This document shows positions 57,848 to 64,000 of a DNA stretch of 64,000 nt, piece after piece. The stretch comes from Gymnothorax reevesii. Taxonomy: Eukaryota > Chordata > Actinopteri > Anguilliformes > Muraenidae. The stretch is taken from contig CM056574.1 of NCBI GenBank assembly GCA_029721435.1, forward strand, positions 75,559,501-75,623,500. The letters are read 5' to 3'. Under the pieces are notes generated by a model. That model saw nothing but the letters and a program-made list of their open reading frames with translations. It searched no databases and was not told where the DNA came from. How positions within the stretch are numbered: the first letter of the stretch is position 1; the number at the start of each line of letters is the position of its first letter. Position numbers and translations under genes: made by a program.

Positions 57848-58530
57848 TAGGTATCGGCATATTCCACATGTCCACCGAATTTCATACATGCAGGTCAAAC
57901 ACGGTGCGAGGGCTGCTTCATTGAAATTTTCTAGGTGGCACTATAATGCCATTTTGCCACGCCTAGCTGTCAAATCTATATGATAGTACAAGGTTTCATA
58001 CGCTTAATATGTGTACTAAATTTGGTGAGTTTTTGAGCATGTTAAAACCCTCAAAAATGCAATTCTGTATAAGGGGGCGCTATAGAGCCATAGTCTCACA
58101 TTTAGAGCCAAATGGTATATTCAATTGAACAACTTCATATTGTCCACCTCTGTGTAAAGTTTGGCGAGTTTTCAAGTATGCTAAGGCCCTCAAAAATGTG
58201 TTTGTATCTTCTGGAAAAATGCAAGAAATGGCTCATAGCTCACTTCTTGTGCTGAGAAAAAATTTCAAAAAAATTGACAAAGCCCATATTGACATAAGGT
58301 TTATGCATACTACGGCCTCACCAAATTTTGTGAGAATACGAGCAAGTTAGTTCGAAAATGGATGTGTGTTTGGTGGCGCTATAGAGCCACCGGGGCAAGG
58401 ACATATACGTTGCCTGTAGAACATTAAAATTTTCGCCAGGCTTGAGGTGCGTGCCAATTTTCATGAGTTTTTGAGCTTGTTAAGGCCCTCAAAAATGCAG
58501 TTAATTTCGGGTTAAAAATAATAATCATAA
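57848..58530 (-). repeat. Array unit 9, inverted, continued right of the LINE
   Basis: Boxes C, B and A of a first-type monomer lie at about 57,933, 58,073 and 58,374. The usual head is replaced by AAAAATAATAATCATAATT, so this unit is headless. Its middle monomer is missing. Confidence 0.8.
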
Positions 58531-61115
58531 TTAAAGCTGCAAGCAGCGTTGAAAGGGCCCTCGCCCCCCTCGTGCACGTTGGGATGGCAGCAAGATCTTG
58601 ATGGGTGGAAATGTCCATTCACAGCCATTGGACACTGCTGGACCGCGTACAATGTGTTTTCCTGATGGGATTGCAAAAATTTCCTGGTGGACGCTCTGAT
58701 ACCATTTTGACTTGCCTGTGCGCAAAATCTACAACATAGTTATTGGAATACCAGGCTTCATGAGTGTCTTGATTTTCATAAATTTTCAACCACACTTAGA
58801 CCCCTAAAAAGGCAATTCTTGAAAAAATCAGATTGGGGGCGCTATACAGCCATCATGCCACATTTAGTGGCAGTTGGTATATGAAATTCAAGAAAATGAG
58901 ACACTGATAATTTATGCCACATTTTGCAAGTTTTGGATCGTTCTAAGGCCTTAAAACATGTGTTCGTAAAATTCGGAAAAACGCAGGAAATGGCTAAAAC
59001 CTAACTTCCTGTTTGGCCGAACAATTTCAAAAAATTAAGCATTGCCGGGGATGAATATTGCAATGATCACACCAAATTTCATGAACATTCAAGCACTTTT
59101 ATCTTAACATGGCCATATCTAGAGGGCGCTGTGGAGCCACCTGGCACCTCCCGATCTAATATTTACATATATTTATACTTGGGAGGACAATTTTATCAGG
59201 CTTGGAAAGTTTCAGGCAAATCCCACAAAGGATGTGGGACAAAAAGCAACTTCCTGTTTCATGGCGTGACATCAAAATTCGCTGCGACGCCACAGATGCA
59301 TCGTTCGATGAGCCCAAAAAAGCTTCGCAATTTAATATTGGCAACGTCTTGAGATACTATTCACCAAATTTTAAGTTGATCAGATAAAATCTCTAGGAGG
59401 AGTTCGTTAAAGTACAACACCTGCGAATGGCGAAAAATCAAAAAAAGTTGAAATTTCAATTAAAAATGGCAAACTTCCTTGTGAGTCTAGGTCATGGCAC
59501 AAGGAGACTTTTTTTGAGGTCACAGGATATTCTACATGTCCACCGAATTTCATACATGCAGGTCAACCACGATGCGAGGGCTGCTTATTTGAAATTTTCC
59601 AGGGGGCGCTATAATGTCATTTTTGCCAACTCAAAATGTATTTTTTTATCAGTGTAATAGAAATGATGGTTTTTAGAATGGTACAAAATTTTGTGAGTTT
59701 TTGAGCATGCTGAGACCCTCAAAAGGGCAATTCTTTTAAAAAACTGATTGGGGGCGCAAAAGAGCCATTATGCCACATTTACTGCCAATTTCTGTCTTAA
59801 ATTGAAGACAATCAAACAATTATAATTTTTGCAAAGTTTTGCAAGTTTTCAAGTATGCTAAAGGCTTCAAACGTGTGTTTGTAAAATTTGGAATATCGCA
59901 GGAAATGGCTCATAGCTCACTTCCTGTTTGGCTGAAAAATTTCAAAAAAATAAGCATTGCCCAAAAAAACAAATGTAATGATCAAACCAAATTTCATGAA
60001 CATTCAAGCACTGTTAACTCAACATGGCCGTGTCAAGAGGGCGCTGTGGAGCCACCTGACCACACCCAATCCAATTTCAACATATAGGTATATTTGGAAG
60101 TCGACTCTTATTAAGCCTGTAAAGTTTCGGGCAAATTTTAGAAAGCATACGCGCATAAAACCAACTTCCTGTTTCATGGTAGAATATCGAAATTCGCCGC
60201 AACGCCACGGATACAAATTTCGATAAATCCAAAAAAGCTTCGCATTTTAACATCGACAAGGTCTTTAGATGTCATTCGCAAAATTTTAAGTTGATCGGAT
60301 AAAATCTCTAGGAGGAGTTCGTTTAAGTACGACACCTGTGAATTGCAAAAAATTTAAAAAATTTGCAAATTCAATTAAAAATGGCGGACTTCCTGTTGAG
60401 TCTAGGTGATGGCACCAAGAGACTTTTTTTTAGGTGTTGGCATAGTACACATCTACACCGAATTTTGTACATGTAGGTTAAACACGCTGCGAGGGCTGCT
60501 TCATTGAAATTTTCTAGGTGGCGCTGTAATGCAATTTTGCCACAACCATCTGTAAACTCTATATCCTAGTAAAGAGTATGACCAGCTTAATATGTTTGCA
60601 AAGTTTTGTGAGTTTTCGAGCATGCTGATGCCCTCAAATATGCAATTATGTATTTGGGGGCGCTATTGAGCTACCATGTTTCACCCACTGCCAAATGAGA
60701 TATCGAATCAAAGAACTTAATATTTTTATTCAACAAGCCAAGTTTGGTCTGTTTTTGAGTATGATAAAACCCTCAAAAATGTGTTCGTAAAATCTGAAAA
60801 AACGCAGGAAATGGCTCATAGCTCACTTCCTGTAGGGCAAAAAAATTTCTAAAAAATTTACAAAAAAATTTATGATGACTACTATGACGCTATAAAATTT
60901 CATTAGAATCCGAGCAAGTGGGTTCCAAAATGGCAGCATGTTTGGTGGCGCTATAGAGCCACCAGGGCATGTCCAAGCACAAAATAAATAATGATTTGCA
61001 ATTTTCACCACGACTGACGTGTGGGCAAATTTTTGTGAGTTTTCGTGCATGGCAAAGCCCTCAAAAATGCGTTCTCGCAGCAGAATAAAAAGAAGAAGAA
61101 GAAGAAGAAGGAGGA
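58531..61115 (-). repeat. Array unit 10, inverted: three monomers, headless
   Basis: The tail is at 58,531-58,580. Box A lies at about 59,126, 60,042 and 60,948. The unit ends in a short TTC tract (61,090-61,112) without a GC-rich head, directly against the next tail. Confidence 0.8.
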
Positions 61116-62803
61116 TTAAAGCTGCAAGCAGCGTTGAAAGGGCCCTCGCCCCCCTCGTGCACGTTGGGGTGGCAGCAAGATCTTGATGGGTGCAGGTGTC
61201 CATCAAGAGCCATTGGGCACTGCTAGACTGTGTGCATTGTGGTTTCCTGATGGGAGTGCAAAAATGTTCTAGAGGGCGCTACGATACCATTTTGACATGC
61301 CTGTGTGCAAAATCTACAACAAGGTAATTGTAATGTCAGGCTCCATGAGTGTGTTGATTTTTGTAAATTTTCCAATATGTTTAGACGATCAAAGAGGCAA
61401 TACTTTTAAATATCTGACTGGGGGCGCTATTGAGCCATTATGCCATATTTAATACCAATTGATGGATGACATTGAAGAGAATAAGACATTTATACTGTTT
61501 GCTAGGTTTTTTAAGGTTTGGAGCATTCTAAGGCCTGAAAATATGACTTCGTAAAATTTGGAAAAACGCAGGAAGTAGCTCATAGCTCACTTCCTGTTTA
61601 TGCAATAATTTTCAAAAAATTAACCATCGCCCAGAATGACTAATGCAATGATCACCCAAATTTCATGAACATTCAAGCACTTTTAACTTAACATGGCCGT
61701 ATCTAGAGGGCGTCGTGGAGCCACCTGGCCACTCCCTATCTAATATTAGCATATAGTTATACTTTGGAGGAAGATATTATCAAGCTTATCAAGGCAAATC
61801 GAACAAAGTATGTGGGAGTAAAAGCAACTTCCTGTTTCATGGCAGGACATCAAAATTCGCCGTGACGCCACAGATGCATCGTTCGATGAAATCAAAAAAG
61901 CTTCGCAATTTAACGTCAGCAAGGTTTTAAGATATTATATGCCAAATTTTAAGTTGATCGGATAAAATCTCTAGGAGGAGTTCGTAAAAGTACGACACCT
62001 GTGAATGGCAAAAAAAATTTTTAAAAAGTTGCAATTTCAATTAAAAATGGCAGCCTTCCTGTTGGGTCTAGGTCATGGCACCAAGAGCCTTTTTTGTAGG
62101 TCTCGGCATATCTCACATGTCTTCCGAATTTCAAACATGTGGGTTTACCGGGCTGCGAGGGCTGCTTTGAAATTTTCCAGGGGGCGCTATAATGCCATTT
62201 TTGCCACGCCTATTTGTAAATTTTTTATCAGTGTAATAGGAACGATGGTTTTAAAATTGTACAAAATTTTGTGAGTTTTTGAGCATGCTGAAACCCTCAA
62301 AAGGGTAATTCTTTTAAAAATTGTATTGGGGGCGCTGTAGAGCCATGATGCCTCATTTACGGCCCATTTCTCTCTCAAATCGAAGACAATCAGACAAATA
62401 TAATTTTTGCAAAGTTTTGCAAGTGTTCGAGTATGCTAAGGCCTTCAAATTTCATGAACATTCAAGCACTTTTAACTCAACATGTGTGGCAAAAAAATTT
62501 CAAAAAAATTTACAAAAAAATTTATTATGACTACTATGACCCTATGAAATTTTATTAGAATCAGAGCAAGTGCGTTTCAAAATGGCAGCATGTTTGGTGG
62601 CGCGATAGAGCCACCAGGGCATGTACAAGCACAAAATAAATAATAATTTGCAATTTTCACCACGACTGACGTGTGGGCAAATTTTTGTGAGTTTTCGTGC
62701 ATGGCAAAGCCCTCAAAAATGCGTTCTCGAAGAAGAAGAAGAAGAAGAAAAATCCCATCAAAAACAATAGGTCCCTGGCACCGGTCGGTGCTCGGGCCCT
62801 AAT
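61116..62803 (-). repeat. Array unit 11, inverted: two monomers fused, with short head
   Basis: The tail is at 61,116-61,165. Boxes lie at about 61,276, 61,422, 61,709, 62,185, 62,328 and 62,600. A deletion near 62,450 fuses the middle and first monomers. The head at 62,762-62,803 lacks the long hairpin. Confidence 0.75.
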
Positions 62804-62832
62804 AAGAAGAAGAAGAAGAAGAAGAAGAAGAA
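62804..62832 (-). repeat. TTC tract between two units
   Basis: A pure AAG run (TTC on minus) separates the head of unit 11 from the tail of unit 12, so unit 11 may have inserted into the TTC tract of a neighbour. Confidence 0.8.
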
Positions 62833-64000
62833 TTAAAGCTGCAAGCAGCGTTGAAAGGGCCCTCGCACCCCTCTTGCACGTTGGGGAGGCAGCAAAATCT
62901 TGATGGGTGCAGGTGTGCATTCACAGCCATTGGACACTGCTAGACTGTGAACAATGTGGTTTCCTGCGGAGAGTGCAAAAATTTTCTGGAGGGATGCATT
63001 GATATCATTTTGACATGCCCGTGCGCTAAATGTCCAGCATAGTAATTGTAATACCAGGCTCCTTGAGCGTGTTGATTTTTGTAATTTTTACAGCACGTTT
63101 AGACCCACAAAAGAGATTTCTTTTAAAAATCTGATTGGGGGTGCTATCAAGCCATTATGCCACATTTAGTGCCAATTGATGGATGACATTGAAGAGAATA
63201 AGACAATTATAAATTGTGCAAGGTTCTGCAAGCTTTGGAGTATTCTAAGGCCTTCAAACGTATGTTCGTGAAATTTGGAAAAACGCAGGAAATAGCTAAT
63301 AGCTCATACCTGTTTGGCCAAAATAATAAACCATTGCCAAGAATGACAAATGCAATGATCACACCAAATTTCATGAACATTCTAGCACATTTATCTTAAC
63401 ATGGCCGTATCTAGAGGGCGCTGTGGAGCCTTCTGGCCACACTTGATCTAATATTAGCATATATTGATACTTGGGAGGACCATTTTATAAAGCTTGGAAA
63501 GTTTCAGGGAAAACCCATGAAGTCTGTGGGAGTAAAACCAACTTCCTGTTTCATGGCGGGACATCGAAATTCACTGCAACGCCACGGAAACAAAATTCGA
63601 TAAATCCAAAAAAGCTTCGCAACTTAACATCGGCAACGTCTTTAGATACTATTAGCCAAATTTCAAGTTGTTTGGACGAAATCTCTAGGAGGAGTTTGTT
63701 AAAGTACGACACCTGTGAATGGCGAAAAATCCAAAAAAGTTGCAGTTTCAATTAAAAATGGCGGACTTCCTGTTGAGTCTAGGTCATGGCACCAAGAGTC
63801 TTTTTTGTAGATCTCAACATATTCCACATGTCTACCGAATTTCATACATGTAGGTTTACCAGGCTGCGAGGGCTGCTTATTTCAAATTTTCCAGGGGGCG
63901 CTATAGTGACATGTTTGCCATGTATATATATAAGTTTTTTGTCAGAGTAATACGAATGATGGTCTTTATACAATTACAAAATTTTGTGAGTTTTCGAACA
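62833..64000 (-). repeat. Array unit 12, inverted, running off the window
   Basis: The tail is at 62,833-62,880. Boxes lie at about 62,990, 63,140, 63,418 and 63,895. The rest of the unit lies beyond the window. Confidence 0.8.

Larger units (their letters stand above)
32070..64000. repeat. Hierarchical repeat array with hairpin heads, about 32 kb, continuing past the window
   Basis: One repeat family fills the region. Each unit has a GC-rich head (GGGCCCGAGCACC and hairpins), the phrase CCTATTGTTTTTGATGGGAT, a TTC tract, then two to four monomers of about 910 bp, and a tail ending GCTGCTTGCAGCTTTAATT. Within monomers, boxes of GCGCC type recur at fixed spacing, and GGAAGT boxes recur about three times per monomer. 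Plus-strand units run to about 50,195 and minus-strand units thereafter. No conserved protein is evident, and the leucine-rich frames are translations of the TTC tract. An L2/CR1 LINE interrupts it. Confidence 0.9.

Noticed and set aside
32070..64000. CRISPR array
   Set aside because: The repeats are hundreds of bases long, with homologous rather than unique intervals, in a fish-like genome.
32070..64000. Ordinary centromeric satellite
   Set aside because: Units have defined heads and tails, mixed lengths and a switch of orientation, unlike uniform satellite monomers.

Overview
The window looks like a stretch of ray-finned (teleost) fish genome made almost entirely of transposable elements. 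I infer this from the mix: Tc1-like remnants, PIF/Harbinger and hAT-like DNA transposons, a Gmr1-type Ty3/gypsy retrotransposon, R4/Dong-type and R2/HERO-type LINEs, L2/CR1-type LINEs, a tRNA-derived SINE and microsatellites. I found no host protein gene, rRNA or functional tRNA. The species cannot be read from the sequence. Nearly every coding region is broken; the exception is one intact 1081-residue LINE protein at 54,444-57,689.

Layout of the left half. Positions 50-6445 carry a hAT-like inverted pair enclosing a PIF/Harbinger element (298-4932, CTG target duplication). That element holds a decayed transposase and, nested inside it, the 3' end of a restriction-endonuclease LINE. A Tc1-like fragment (6640-7290) is cut by a complete but dead LTR retrotransposon (7291-14,089). 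Its pol order is protease-integrase-RT-RNase H, the Gmr1 arrangement, and a foreign solo LTR (11,959-12,856) splits its RT/RNase H. After remnants of an L2-like tail, a Tc1 and a minus-strand L2/CR1 LINE comes a hAT-like element with a perfect 8-bp target duplication (17,609-22,636), with an R4/Dong-type LINE inserted inside it at a TAA microsatellite. From 22.6 to 32 kb there is a possible first exon, LTR-like blocks, another dead Tc1 and a gag fragment.

Right half. From about 32,070 to the end of the window lies a roughly 32-kb array of one non-coding repeat family. It is organised on three levels. Related submodules of about 140 bp, each centred on a 'CTATAGCGCC' box, sit inside monomers of about 910 bp. 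Two to four monomers in fixed order form a unit of 1.6-3.6 kb. Each unit starts with a GC-rich hairpin 'head' and a TTC tract and ends with a palindromic 'tail'. Units run head-to-tail on the plus strand up to about 50,195, then the array flips and runs on the minus strand to the end of the window. A nearly full-length L2/CR1-type LINE (53,687-57,847) has inserted into one inverted unit with a 5-bp duplication.

The array, its structured heads and the head-upon-head insertions at its left edge are the best candidates for something undescribed. I cannot say from sequence alone whether the family is already catalogued. The 2A-like peptide in the intact LINE and the Gmr1 pol order belong to known classes but are worth a second look here.
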